The position numbers were made by a program, and so were the translations under genes. From an uncultured Bacteroides sp. (GTDB taxonomy: Bacteria > Bacteroidota > Bacteroidia > Bacteroidales > Bacteroidaceae): a stretch of DNA of 64,000 bases. Numbering within the stretch: the stretch's first letter is position 1; every line of letters begins with the position of its first letter. The notes beneath the pieces are model-generated. The model was given only the letters and a program-made list of their open reading frames with translations. It was not told the DNA's origin and ran no database searches. Where the stretch lies: assembly GCA_949289265.1 (NCBI GenBank), contig CASENE010000106.1:1-64000 (forward strand), written 5' to 3'. Positions 9,864 through 17,916 of this stretch are shown piece by piece.

Positions 9864-10571
9864 ATGTCAAACAGCTTCTTTAAGTTCAAACAATTTACCA
9901 TATATCACGACCGTTGCGGGATGAAAGTCGGTACTGACGGGGTATTGCTCGGAGCTTGGTGCAGAGTGGAATCTGCGCGCTTCGCCTTGGATGTTGGTAC
10001 CGGCAGCGGATTGATAGCCTTGCAAATAGCACAGCGAAATCCGGATATTCAAATTACAGGCCTGGAGATTGACGAAACGGCTGCCGGCCAGGCATTGGGC
10101 AATGTCTTGCTATCCCCTTGGAAAGAGCGTGTTCAAATAATTTGTACGGATTACAAACTTTACCAATCCGAACGGAAGTTTGATGTAATCGTCTCAAATC
10201 CTCCTTACTTTGTCGACGCCTTACGTTCGCCGGATGCCCGGCGCCGCTTGGCCCGTCACATCGAAAGTTTGAATTACGACGTGCTGTTTCGCCATGCTCA
10301 ATCCCTTTTGGCACTCGGCGGACGTATTTCTATGATTACTCCTGCCGAAGTGGAGAATCTGGTTCGGGATTCAGCTTGGGCACAGGGATTTTATCCGTGT
10401 CGCCTGACTCGGGTCTTTACCAAACCCGGTAAGCCGTGCCGCCGCATTCTTTGGGAATTTGGTGCCTCCTTAGTGTTCTGTTCAGAAGAAATCTTATACA
10501 TCGAAAACGGGGGCGGTGGGTATTCGGATGAATATATCGCTTTGACGCGCGATTTTTACCTGAATATGTAG
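9864..10571 (+). CDS. trmN6: tRNA1(Val) (adenine(37)-N6)-methyltransferase, TrmN6/YfiC family
   Basis: SAM-dependent methyltransferase of 235 residues predicted to methylate A37 in a tRNA. It has the SAM-binding motif LDVGTGSGLIALQIA near residue 35 and the N6-adenine catalytic motif NPPYF near residue 112. The N-terminus FKFKQFTIYHDRCGMKVGTDGVLLGAW is characteristic of the YfiC group. It stands alone, divergent from lon. The exact target tRNA in this phylum is an inference from the family. Confidence 0.9.
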   Translation: MSNSFFKFKQFTIYHDRCGMKVGTDGVLLGAWCRVESARFALDVGTGSGLIALQIAQRNPDIQITGLEIDETAAGQALGNVLLSPWKERVQIICTDYKLYQSERKFDVIVSNPPYFVDALRSPDARRRLARHIESLNYDVLFRHAQSLLALGGRISMITPAEVENLVRDSAWAQGFYPCRLTRVFTKPGKPCRRILWEFGASLVFCSEEILYIENGGGGYSDEYIALTRDFYLNM

Positions 10572-10692
10572 CGAGACCTTTGGGACGACGCAATGAAACG
10601 CAACGCATAGACGTGTCGCTCTAAGGAGAAATCTGGGCTTGCTGAAGTGATTCTTAGGCTCCTTTAAAAGTCCTTCAAGGTAGCATTGGATT

Positions 10693-10780
10693 GCCAGGTC
10701 GGTAGGACTTAACCGCCAGCAACCTGGAACTTAACTGCCAGCAACCGGGATGTTAAGTCCCGCTAATCCTTGAAATACAG
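10693..10780. repeat. 22-bp tandem hairpin array B
   Basis: Units start at 10693, 10715 and 10737, exactly 22 bp apart. Each begins GCCAG and ends in a TTAA-containing segment; a degenerate fourth unit follows at 10759. The hairpin core is CCAGCAACCTGG in unit 2, with weaker arms in units 1 and 3. It belongs to the same family as the array at 449. The gap 10572-10913 contains nothing else recognisable except the tRNA-Pro promoter. Confidence 0.7.
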
Positions 10781-10865
10781 GCACCTGGAATAAAGCGAAA
10801 ATCGACCGAGCAAGAAGTTCGTCCGGTGAGAGGCATGAAGCAAGTATGATATAATTTTCTAAAAG

Positions 10866-10897
10866 TTTGCCTGAATCGAACAAAGTATGTATCTTTG
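10866..10897 (+). promoter_or_regulatory. Promoter of tRNA-Pro
   Basis: TTTG at 10866-10869, then 20 bp, then TATCTTTG at 10890-10897: a full match to the Bacteroides -33/-7 consensus. It ends 16 bp before the tRNA. Confidence 0.75.
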
Positions 10898-10913
10898 CAT
10901 CCGGTTTGAAAAA

Positions 10914-10988
10914 CGGGGTGTAGCGCAGTCCGGTTAGCGCACCTGCTTTGGGAGCAGGGTGTCGCAGGTTCGAATCCTGTCACCCCGA
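10914..10988 (+). tRNA. tRNA-Pro (anticodon TGG)
   Basis: The acceptor arms CGGGGTG (10914-10920) and CACCCCG (10981-10987) pair perfectly. The anticodon stem CCTGC/GCAGG holds the loop TTTGGGA, so the anticodon is TGG. The T arm is CAGGTTCGAATCCTG. The discriminator is A, and CCA is not encoded. Confidence 0.95.
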
Positions 10989-11000
10989 CTAATTGATAAT

Positions 11001-11035
11001 GAGGCACTTGGAGATAAACCAAGTGCCTCATTTTG
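11001..11035 (+). terminator. Terminator after tRNA-Pro
   Basis: Arms GAGGCACTTGG (11001-11011) and CCAAGTGCCTC (11019-11029) are followed by ATTTTG. Confidence 0.85.
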
Positions 11036-11046
11036 TTAGAAATCGT

Positions 11047-11244
11047 CTAAATTAAGTGTGTAACTTGATAATCGCCAAAGCCATGGGAGATGATGGAGGG
11101 ATTGCATTTGTCTTCACGAAGCTGGACTTTCTTTTCGTCCAGCCAGATGTCAAAACGGGTATCGGTTTTCTCGAAGTTCACCACGTCGAAATTGTCTATC
11201 AGCACATCCGGAAGGATGGCTCTGAGGAGGTCGTCTGTTTTCAT
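11047..11244 (-). pseudogene. Remnant of ISAon1-type transposase N-terminal ORF
   Basis: A 65-codon reading frame starting MKTDDLLRAILPDVLIDNF and continuing VNFEKTDTRFDIWLDEKKVQL. This resembles the short first ORF (N-terminal region) of ISAon1-group two-ORF transposases common in Bacteroides. It breaks off after ISHGFGDYQ, and neither the rest of the first ORF nor the second ORF is present. It is squeezed between the tRNA-Pro terminator and tRNA-Ala, so it looks like a decayed insertion at a tRNA neighbourhood. The family name is from memory of similar proteins. Confidence 0.65.
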
Positions 11245-11343
11245 GCCGCAAAGCTACTCAATATGCTTGAGAATTTCTACTGCCCCGGATTATCCGCTGA
11301 TCCAAAATACAGGGGCGCAGGCGCATTCCACACGTGTTGCCCT

Positions 11344-11382
11344 AAAAAAAGAAAACCGCTAACTAAATGACAGTTAGCGGTT
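11344..11382 (-). terminator. Terminator after tRNA-Ala
   Basis: On the minus strand, AACCGCTAACT and AGTTAGCGGTT form an 11-bp stem with a 7-base loop, followed by TTCTTTTTTT. It lies 7 bp after the tRNA 3' end. Confidence 0.85.
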
Positions 11383-11388
11383 ACATTG

Positions 11389-11462
11389 TGGAGCATAGCG
11401 GACTCGAACCGCTCACCTCGACACTGCCAGTGTCGCGCTCTAGCCAGATGAGCTAATACCCC
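11389..11462 (-). tRNA. tRNA-Ala (anticodon GGC)
   Basis: Acceptor GGGGTAT pairs with ATGCTCC, allowing G-T pairs. The anticodon stem CGACA/TGTCG holds the loop CTGGCAG, so the anticodon is GGC. The T arm is GCGGTTCGAGTCCGC and the discriminator is A. It is 74 nt long with no encoded CCA. Confidence 0.93.
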
Positions 11463-11480
11463 GTTTTCCTTTTGACGGTG

Positions 11481-11511
11481 CAAAGATAAGACGTTTTATT
11501 GGAATGGCAAA
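11481..11511 (-). promoter_or_regulatory. Promoter of tRNA-Ala
   Basis: On the minus strand, TTTG (11511-11508), 19 bp, then TATCTTTG (11488-11481). This is a full consensus match, 19 bp before the tRNA. Confidence 0.75.
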
Positions 11512-11571
11512 ATTTTCCGTTCATTTTTTATTTCTGATAAAGAAAAAAAGAGCTCATATTTGAATATTTGC

Positions 11572-11579
11572 TAAGTTTG
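11572..11579 (+). promoter_or_regulatory. Candidate -7 element for the DUF4286-ruvC operon
   Basis: TAAGTTTG matches TAnnTTTG and ends 20 bp before the DUF4286 ATG. No well-spaced -33 TTTG is visible. Confidence 0.45.
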
Positions 11580-11598
11580 CACTCAAAAAAGGAAGCTT

Positions 11599-11901
11599 AT
11601 GCTGATATTTAATACAACTTATCATGTAGAGGACGGGCAGGAAAAGTATTTTCTGATATGGATGCAGGAATACTATTTGCCGGAAGTAGAAAAGAATGGC
11701 GTATTGCATGCACCGCGCATAGCGAGGGTTTTGAGTCATCATGAGGATGGCGTTTGCTTTTCTGTGCAGTTTGAAGTAGAAGATTCTGCGCGTTTGCATC
11801 GCTGGCACCAGGCGCAAGGCATATTGTTGGCAGAGGAGATGAAAAGGATATTCAAGGATAAGGTGGTAGGATTCCCTACGTTGATGGAGGTTATTGTGTG
11901 A
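11599..11901 (+). CDS. DUF4286 family protein
   Basis: Protein of 100 residues, predicted cytoplasmic. [30 protein letters not shown] and the tail [12 protein letters not shown] match DUF4286, a small ferredoxin-like alpha/beta family of unknown function. Its stop codon overlaps the GTG start of ruvC by four bases, an arrangement I recall from other Bacteroidales genomes, so the two are likely co-translated. A link to DNA repair is only suggested by this pairing. Confidence 0.8.
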   Translation: MLIFNTTYHVEDGQEKYFLIWMQEYYLPEVEKNGVLHAPRIARVLSHHEDGVCFSVQFEVEDSARLHRWHQAQGILLAEEMKRIFKDKVVGFPTLMEVIV

Positions 11902-12467
11902 TATTACCGGTTAAAGAGAAAATCATATTGGGTATTGATCCGGGTACTACCATTATGGGATATGGGGTGCTTCGGGTGGTGGGAGTGAAGCCGGAGATGG
12001 TTGCTATGGGCATCATTGACTTGCGTAAATATGCTAACCATTACCTGAAGTTGCGGCATATTCATGAAAGAGTATTGAGTATTATTGAAAGCTACTTGCC
12101 GGATGAGATGGCGATAGAGGCGCCGTTTTATGGAAAGAACGTGCAGTCCATGCTGAAGTTGGGGCGTGCGCAAGGGGTAGCTATGGCAGTGGCTTTGAGC
12201 CGTGACATCCCTATCACAGAGTATGCGCCGTTAAAGATAAAGATGGCTATCACGGGCAATGGGCAGGCTTCGAAAGAGCAAGTGGCCGATATGTTGCAAC
12301 GCATTCTGCATTTCAGCAAAGATGATATGCCTACTTTTATGGATGCCACCGATGGCCTGGCGGCTGCTTACTGCCATTTTCTCCAAATGGGACGTCCTGC
12401 CGTGGAAAAAGGATATAAGAGTTGGAAGGACTTTGTGGCTAAAAATCCAGATAAGGTAAAACGCTGA
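11898..12467 (+). CDS. ruvC: Holliday junction resolvase RuvC
   Basis: Endonuclease of 189 residues that cuts Holliday junctions bound by RuvAB during recombination and repair. The motif [16 protein letters not shown] carries the first catalytic Asp (Asp14). [24 protein letters not shown] and [14 protein letters not shown] carry the remaining acidic residues. The start is GTG within a GTGA overlap with the DUF4286 gene. ruvA and ruvB are not nearby, as is common in this phylum. Confidence 0.96.
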   Translation: MILPVKEKIILGIDPGTTIMGYGVLRVVGVKPEMVAMGIIDLRKYANHYLKLRHIHERVLSIIESYLPDEMAIEAPFYGKNVQSMLKLGRAQGVAMAVALSRDIPITEYAPLKIKMAITGNGQASKEQVADMLQRILHFSKDDMPTFMDATDGLAAAYCHFLQMGRPAVEKGYKSWKDFVAKNPDKVKR

Positions 12468-12495
12468 GGGGCGTTGCTGTTGGCCTTTTTCGATG

Positions 12496-13827
12496 TTAAT
12501 AACTTAGTCTCAGGCCTGCTTGGAGCGTGAAGTTGCACGGGTTGTCTTTACGGATGGTTGGAACCTCCGAACCGTCATCGAAGTAATAGGACACGCCGGG
12601 TTCTACGTAGATGCCTACATGCCGGTTCATGTTATATTGGGCGCCGACGGAAGCCATTACGGACCATTGGACGGGAGCCACGGTTTCCGTTTCAGTGCCT
12701 ATTTTTCCGTAGATACATTTTTCTATCATGCCTCCGGCAGAAAGGTAGAGGGTAAAGTCCTTTTTGTTTACGAAATTCCAGTTGGCACGGAGGGGAATAC
12801 CTAAGTAGTGTAGTTTCTGCCTGGTTTTGATGGCCGAGTTCTCGTAATACAAATCAGAGATTAAAAGCGTATACACCAATCCGGTCTCTACGGAGAAGTT
12901 TTTGGGAAGGTCTTTGCGGATGGCAAGGCCTACGCTGACGGGTTGTTTGTGGTCGGCAGAGACGATTCGGCGTTTATTCTGTTGCAAGTAGGGAATGCCG
13001 TTTTTGAATACCAGTTCTTGGCCTTCGGGGATGGCTATGATGCCATTCGAGGCATGAGTCAGGTCAAGGCCCATGAAGCCTGTGCCGGGGGCGCTTTGTG
13101 CCAGATTCTGCATCCCCGAATGGTTCAGTTGCGAGCTGAATCCTCCAGTGTTGCCGGCAGACAGGCTGATGGCCCATCCTTTCTTTTGCGAAGGAGTTTC
13201 TTCTGCAAGGGCCAGCAGATCGTCGGTCTCAGGCAGCCTTTGGGCTTTGGGGGCTTGCTTTTCTTTAGGGGAGGATTGAAGTCCTGTGGTTGGGGCTGTA
13301 GTGGACGTTGGTGCGTTGGGGGATGCTGGAGAGGAGGCCGCAAGGGTATCCATGCCTTCGGATTTGCCTGCTGTCTGTTGCATGAGGACGGGTGAGGGCG
13401 CAGGGAAAGACTCCGGACGCGTTTCCTCAGTGGAAGTCGGCAGCGGATGGGGGCGTGTAACCACGCGGGCAGTGATGCGGTTTGAAGTGACCGCTTGGGC
13501 AGTCGGCGCAGGCATAGATATAAATAATGTATCGCCTGCGACTGTTAAGACCGGGCTGGCGGAAGATTGCCAATCGGGCGTGACGGTCGTGTCCGTCAGG
13601 CGTAAGCCTATCAGCGATACCGCTCCGATAATCATGGCAGCGGCTCCCATGGCCCACCATTGGCGCAGGGGGATGGCAGTGCGTGTTTTTTTCGGCGCAG
13701 GCAGTTCTTTCTCCAAGCGTTCCCATCCCGCAGCAGGAGACGGTTCGGCATAGTCTTCCACACGCTTTTTCAGTTTCTGCAACCATACTTCTTCTTTCAT
13801 ATCCCGGTTTCTCCTTTCTGATTTCAT
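12496..13827 (-). CDS. Anti-sigma-like N-terminus, one membrane helix and a C-terminal outer-membrane-type beta-barrel
   Basis: Protein of 443 residues coupled to an ECF sigma gene by an ATGA overlap (start 13827; in-frame ATGs also occur at 13845 and 13800). Residues 1-45 are charged and contain the segment VEDYAEPSPAAGWERLEKEL. A single helix follows (WWAMGAAAMIIGAVSLIGL, about 47-66), then a long Pro/Ser/Thr-rich linker to about residue 230. The C-terminal ~210 residues look like a porin-type barrel: GWAISLSAGNTGG, FSVETGLVYTLLIS, LHYLGIPLRANWNF, and the terminal FTLQAGLRLSY with a final aromatic. By position it may act as the sigma factor's membrane regulator. How one chain could place both a cytoplasmic and a barrel domain is unclear. 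Confidence 0.7.
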   Translation of the reverse strand: MKSERRNRDMKEEVWLQKLKKRVEDYAEPSPAAGWERLEKELPAPKKTRTAIPLRQWWAMGAAAMIIGAVSLIGLRLTDTTVTPDWQSSASPVLTVAGDTLFISMPAPTAQAVTSNRITARVVTRPHPLPTSTEETRPESFPAPSPVLMQQTAGKSEGMDTLAASSPASPNAPTSTTAPTTGLQSSPKEKQAPKAQRLPETDDLLALAEETPSQKKGWAISLSAGNTGGFSSQLNHSGMQNLAQSAPGTGFMGLDLTHASNGIIAIPEGQELVFKNGIPYLQQNKRRIVSADHKQPVSVGLAIRKDLPKNFSVETGLVYTLLISDLYYENSAIKTRQKLHYLGIPLRANWNFVNKKDFTLYLSAGGMIEKCIYGKIGTETETVAPVQWSVMASVGAQYNMNRHVGIYVEPGVSYYFDDGSEVPTIRKDNPCNFTLQAGLRLSY

Positions 13828-14372
13828 GCGTTCTTTTTTATCCATGCGCGTACCTTGTGGGCCAATGCAGCCTTGGCGCGCGTCAGTTGTGAGGCAGATG
13901 ATTTCTCGTTGATTCCCAAGAGCGACGCAATCTCTTTGTGCGACTTCCCTTCAAACACATACAGGTTCAGCACGGTTCGGTAGCCGGTGGGCAGTTCGCG
14001 GATGAATTGCATCAGTACTTCACGCGGAATGGTATCGACGGCTTCCGGTTCGGGCTCGTCATAGGTGGCGGGGACGTCGTCCAGGGCAATCCATTGGTTC
14101 ATCACGTCGTTCTTCCGCAGGTGTTGCAGAGCGGTGTTTGCCATGACGCGTTCCATCCATGCTTTCAGTGAGCCTTCGCCCCGCCAGGTGAACTTGTCGA
14201 ACGAATTGAATATCTTGAGAAATCCGTCGTGCAGCAAGTCCTCGGCCGTGTCACGGTCTGCCACATAGCGCAGGCTGATGCCCATCAATCGTCCGGCGTA
14301 TCGCTCGTACAATTCCTTATAGGCAGCCCTATCTCCTCGCTTGCAGCGCGCGGCCAGTTCTTGTTCCTCCAT
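13824..14372 (-). CDS. ECF-type RNA polymerase sigma factor (first of two)
   Basis: Sigma-70 family factor of 182 residues with region 2 (AYKELYERYAGRLMGISLRYVAD, then DTAEDLLHDGFLKIF) and region 4 (LPTGYRTVLNLYVFEGKSHKEIASLLGINEKSS, a helix-turn-helix). The ATG at 14372 gives MEEQELAARCKRGD, the normal beginning of the family; the upstream extension to 14465 lacks family character. It heads a two-gene operon with the downstream membrane/barrel protein. It is divergent from the NigD-like gene. Confidence 0.92.
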   Translation of the reverse strand: MEEQELAARCKRGDRAAYKELYERYAGRLMGISLRYVADRDTAEDLLHDGFLKIFNSFDKFTWRGEGSLKAWMERVMANTALQHLRKNDVMNQWIALDDVPATYDEPEPEAVDTIPREVLMQFIRELPTGYRTVLNLYVFEGKSHKEIASLLGINEKSSASQLTRAKAALAHKVRAWIKKNA

Positions 14373-14412
14373 TCTCTTGTTACACGTGTTTGATGGCAAA
14401 ATGCAGTTGGAG

Positions 14413-14420
14413 CAAAAGTA
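14413..14420 (-). promoter_or_regulatory. Candidate -7 element for the sigma factor gene
   Basis: On the minus strand, TACTTTTG matches TAnnTTTG, 40 bp before the start at 14372. Confidence 0.45.
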
Positions 14421-14533
14421 CTGCATGGGAGCAGCAATAAAATGCGGCTTTAATTTCTTTAACACGATTCGGCGCAGTATTTAACGTCGGATAGTCTTTC
14501 TTTGCAAACAGGATTTATTTTTTCGAGAAAACA

Positions 14534-15241
14534 ATGAAGGTAGCGAAAGAAATGGCGGCAAGGCGCATGTGGCGCGGCGGCATCTGGCTGGTGATGCTTC
14601 TGGCCTTGGCCTCGTGTCTGGACGACGAGGGGTATGGCGGCGAAAAACTGTTTTTTGCCATTGGGAACGTCCGGGTCATCCAGGCAAACGAATATTACTT
14701 TGAATTGGACGAAGGCAGCAAGCTCTATCCTGCCGATACAACGGCCATACAGGACTATCCCATTGTGGACAACCAGCGGGCTTTCATCTATTTCACCGTG
14801 CTGGACGAGCCTTTGGCCGGCTATGAATACAATGCGGCGGTGAAGCATATCGAGAACATCCTGACCAAAGACATATACCCGATGCAGCCGGCGGAAGAGG
14901 ACAGCATCGGGAACGACCGCATAGACGTGGACGACATCTGGTTGAGCCGCGACTACGTGAACATTGTCTATAAGTTCTACCACAGCAACAATCCGGAGAA
15001 GCGGCATATGCTGAATCTGGTTGTCAACGAGCAGGCCTCGGCCGACGCGACGACCGACGACGGGTATCTGCATTTGGAGTTCCGTCACAATGCCTACCAG
15101 GATACGCCCCTCCAGGGAGGCACCGGCATCGTGTCTTTCCGCTTGGATTCCATTCGCGACCGGCTGGCCGGCGCCAAGGGTTTGTGCATACACGTCCAGA
15201 CCTTGTATGGGGGCGAACGCGAGTTTGTCATCGACAAGTAA
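14534..15241 (+). CDS. NigD-like lipoprotein
   Basis: Predicted exported lipoprotein of 235 residues. The signal sequence ends in LALASC, a lipobox, about 30 residues in. The mature part, with LFFAIGNVRVIQANEYYFELDEGSKLYPAD and the DNQRAFIYFTVLD strand, matches the NigD-like family of Bacteroidales. NigD was named from a bacteriocin (nigrescin) locus, but most relatives are widespread envelope lipoproteins of unknown function. No bacteriocin gene is visible here. It is followed by a clear terminator. Confidence 0.82.
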   Translation: MKVAKEMAARRMWRGGIWLVMLLALASCLDDEGYGGEKLFFAIGNVRVIQANEYYFELDEGSKLYPADTTAIQDYPIVDNQRAFIYFTVLDEPLAGYEYNAAVKHIENILTKDIYPMQPAEEDSIGNDRIDVDDIWLSRDYVNIVYKFYHSNNPEKRHMLNLVVNEQASADATTDDGYLHLEFRHNAYQDTPLQGGTGIVSFRLDSIRDRLAGAKGLCIHVQTLYGGEREFVIDK

Positions 15242-15276
15242 CAACATTGGTTTCGTGCAGTCTTGATGTGCGTCTC

Positions 15277-15303
15277 GGCCGGAGGTCTCCGGCCGTTTTT
15301 TTC
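15277..15303 (+). terminator. Terminator after the NigD-like gene
   Basis: Arms GGCCGGAG (15277-15284) and CTCCGGCC (15287-15294) are followed by GTTTTTTT. Confidence 0.9.
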
Positions 15304-15365
15304 ACTTTCCCGTCAGAAAACTTGGCCAAGTGCGGGGGAAAAGTTGTCTTTCCCTTGGAAAAACT

Positions 15366-15452
15366 GTAAATCTAGGCTGGATTTACATGAATCTAGGTTA
15401 GATTTACATAAATCCAGGTTAGATTTACATAAATCCAGCCTAGATTTATAGT
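15366..15452. repeat. 21-bp tandem hairpin array with palindromic ends
   Basis: Four units begin at AATC(T/C)AGG positions 15369, 15390, 15411 and 15432, exactly 21 bp apart. Each carries the inverted repeat AAATC...GATTT. The first unit contains TAAATCTAGGCTGGATTTA and the last contains its exact reverse complement, so the array is close to one large palindrome. The 508-bp gap 15242-15749 otherwise holds the NigD terminator and a candidate hisH promoter; I see no gene in it. Confidence 0.85.
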
Positions 15453-15641
15453 TTTCGCCAAGGATTGCCAACTTTTTCCCGCAAGATAGGGGATTTTTAT
15501 CCTTGGAGAGAGGATTGTTTCGGGGGGAGCCTGGCCATGTCCGCGGCCCCATTCCGGCCGATGCCCGCTCCCTCCGGAGGACTTTCTGTCTTTTTTGAAA
15601 AACTTATCGTGCTAAATGTTCCTTCTTTTGCATTTATTCCT

Positions 15642-15649
15642 TATTTTTG
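15642..15649 (+). promoter_or_regulatory. Candidate -7 element for the his cluster
   Basis: TATTTTTG matches TAnnTTTG, about 100 bp before the hisH start. No consensus -33 box at the correct spacing was found. Confidence 0.4.
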
Positions 15650-15749
15650 CGGCCATAAGGGATTCGCGCGAATCAAAAAGAAAGGATTTGAGAGCGCTTG
15701 CCGACACTTCTGTCTTTTTGTTCGGGCTTATTGATAAAGAGAAAGGGAT

Positions 15750-16340
15750 ATGAGTATTGCCATCATTAAATACAACGCCGGAAACATCCGTTCGGTGGAT
15801 TACGCGCTTCGGCGCCTGGGTGTGGAGCCGGTCGTCACGGCCGACGCGGCGGCTTTGCGCCGGGCAGAGCGGGTCGTCTTTCCCGGCGTGGGCGAGGCAG
15901 CCACCACCATGGATTTCCTCCGCGCCTCCGGCCTGGACCAGTTGATAAAGAGCCTGACCCAGCCAGTTCTTGGCATTTGCCTGGGCATGCAGCTGATGTG
16001 CCGGCATTCCGAAGAAGGGGATGCCGAAGGCTTGGGCATCTTTGACGCCGACGTCGTGCGCTTCCGTGCCGCGTGCCGCGAGGGCAAGGTGCCTCACATG
16101 GGCTGGAATACCCTGACGCGCACGGCCGGACCCTTGTTCGACGGTTTCCGCGGCGGCGAATACGTCTATTTCGTCCATAGCTATTACGTCCCCTTGCATG
16201 CGTGTACGGCTGCTGTGACAGACTATATCCTGCCCTTCAGCGCAGCCTTGCACAAGGATAACTTCTATGCCACCCAGTTCCACCCCGAAAAGAGCGGCGG
16301 CGTGGGCGAGCGCATCCTGCGTAATTTCCTCACCTTATAA
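15750..16340 (+). CDS. hisH: Imidazole glycerol phosphate synthase, glutaminase subunit
   Basis: Class I glutamine amidotransferase of 196 residues that supplies ammonia to HisF in histidine synthesis. The nucleophile is in GICLGMQLMCRHSEEGD (Cys), and the His-Glu pair lies in FYATQFHPEKSGGVG. It is the first of four consecutive his genes (hisH-hisA-hisF-hisIE) with short gaps. The rest of the pathway genes are not in this window. Confidence 0.96.
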   Translation: MSIAIIKYNAGNIRSVDYALRRLGVEPVVTADAAALRRAERVVFPGVGEAATTMDFLRASGLDQLIKSLTQPVLGICLGMQLMCRHSEEGDAEGLGIFDADVVRFRAACREGKVPHMGWNTLTRTAGPLFDGFRGGEYVYFVHSYYVPLHACTAAVTDYILPFSAALHKDNFYATQFHPEKSGGVGERILRNFLTL

Positions 16341-16360
16341 TTATAAACCGACAGTCCGTT

Positions 16361-17098
16361 ATGACGATAGAAGTGATACCCGCCATCGACCTCATAGGAG
16401 GCAGGTGCGTGCGCCTCTCCCAGGGTAAGTATGATAGCCGGAAGGTGTATAGTGAGCAACCTTTGGAAGTGGCCAAGGCGTTCGAGGCCCACGGAGTCCG
16501 CCGCCTGCACGTGGTCGACCTGGACGGGGCGGCCTCGCATCACATCGTGAACCATCGCACGCTGGAGCAGCTGGCCACGCAGACTTCGTTGGCCATCGAC
16601 TTTGGCGGCGGCATCAAGACGGACGACGATTTGCGCATCGCTTTTGAGTGTGGCGCACAGATGGTGACGGGGGGAAGCATTGCCGTGAAAGACCCCGATA
16701 CGTTCTGCCGCTGGATTCAGACTTACGGGCCCGGGCGCATCATTCTGGGGGCCGACGTGAAAGACGGGCGCATTGCCGTGAACGGCTGGCAGGAAGAAAG
16801 TGCTTGCGAGCTTTTCAGTTTCCTCGGCTACTATCAGGACAAGGGCATTACCCAGGCCATTTGCACGGATATCGGACGGGACGGCATGTTGCAAGGCCCG
16901 GCGTTGGAACTGTATCGCGACATCTTGCAACATCACCCGACGCTCCGCCTGGTGGCCAGCGGCGGGGTGGGGAGCATGGACGATGTGCGTGCCCTGCAAG
17001 AGGCGCATGTGCCGGCGGTCATCATCGGAAAGGCCTTTTACGAAGGGCGCATCACTTGGCATGACTTGGAACAACTGGCTTGTGCTTCACAAGTATAA
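16361..17098 (+). CDS. hisA: Phosphoribosylformimino-5-aminoimidazole carboxamide ribotide isomerase
   Basis: TIM-barrel isomerase of 245 residues, the fourth step of histidine synthesis. [20 protein letters not shown] contains the first catalytic Asp, and [17 protein letters not shown] the second. Phosphate-binding loops are [11 protein letters not shown] and [12 protein letters not shown]. It lies 20 bp after hisH and 26 bp before hisF. Confidence 0.96.
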   Translation: MTIEVIPAIDLIGGRCVRLSQGKYDSRKVYSEQPLEVAKAFEAHGVRRLHVVDLDGAASHHIVNHRTLEQLATQTSLAIDFGGGIKTDDDLRIAFECGAQMVTGGSIAVKDPDTFCRWIQTYGPGRIILGADVKDGRIAVNGWQEESACELFSFLGYYQDKGITQAICTDIGRDGMLQGPALELYRDILQHHPTLRLVASGGVGSMDDVRALQEAHVPAVIIGKAFYEGRITWHDLEQLACASQV

Positions 17099-17124
17099 AT
17101 ATAGAAAAAGGAGAAAGAAACGAT

Positions 17125-17883
17125 ATGCTGGCCAAAAGAATCATACCCTGTCTCGACATCAAGGACGGGCAGACCGTGAAGGGAACTAACTTCGTAAACC
17201 TGCGGCAGGCGGGCGACCCCGTCGAACTGTCCCGCGCTTACAGTGCGCAGGGAGCCGACGAGCTGGTCTTCCTGGACATCACCGCAAGTTTTGAAGGGCG
17301 CAAGACGTTTACGGAACTGGTGGAGCGCATTGCCGCCAACATCAACATCCCCTTTACCGTGGGAGGAGGCATACACGAACTGAGCGACGTGGAGCGCTTG
17401 CTGGGCGCGGGAGCCGATAAGATTTCCATCAATTCTGCTGCCATACGTAGTCCTCAACTCATTGATGACATCGCGCGTCACTTCGGTTCGCAGGTTTGCG
17501 TGTTGGCCGTCGATGCCAAACAGACCTCTGCGGGCTGGCGTTGTTTCCTGAACGGCGGCCGGGTGGAGACGGAGCGCGAACTGTTTGCCTGGGCTCACGA
17601 GGCGCAAGAGCGCGGTGCCGGCGAAGTGTTGTTCACCAGCATGGACCACGACGGGGTGCGCACAGGTTATGCCAACGAAGCCCTGGCCACGCTGGCCGAC
17701 TCGCTGTCCATTCCGGTCATCGCTTCGGGCGGGGCGGGCGCCAAAGAGCATTTCCGCGACGCCTTCCTTCGGGGGAAAGCCGATGCGGCGCTGGCGGCGG
17801 GCGTTTTTCATTTCGGAGAAATCAATATTCCCGATTTAAAGTTGTATCTTTGCGCCCAAGGAATTCCCGTCCGGGCCATATGA
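17125..17883 (+). CDS. hisF: Imidazole glycerol phosphate synthase, cyclase subunit
   Basis: TIM-barrel cyclase of 252 residues that joins ammonia from HisH to the substrate, producing imidazole glycerol phosphate and [25 protein letters not shown] has the first catalytic Asp, [17 protein letters not shown] the phosphate loop, and [15 protein letters not shown] the second Asp. The ATG at 17125 is the conserved start; an earlier in-frame start at 17080 would overlap hisA and adds non-family residues. Confidence 0.96.
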   Translation: MLAKRIIPCLDIKDGQTVKGTNFVNLRQAGDPVELSRAYSAQGADELVFLDITASFEGRKTFTELVERIAANINIPFTVGGGIHELSDVERLLGAGADKISINSAAIRSPQLIDDIARHFGSQVCVLAVDAKQTSAGWRCFLNGGRVETERELFAWAHEAQERGAGEVLFTSMDHDGVRTGYANEALATLADSLSIPVIASGGAGAKEHFRDAFLRGKADAALAAGVFHFGEINIPDLKLYLCAQGIPVRAI

Positions 17884-17916
17884 CATAACGTAATACGCTA
17901 AAATTGATACAGAACC

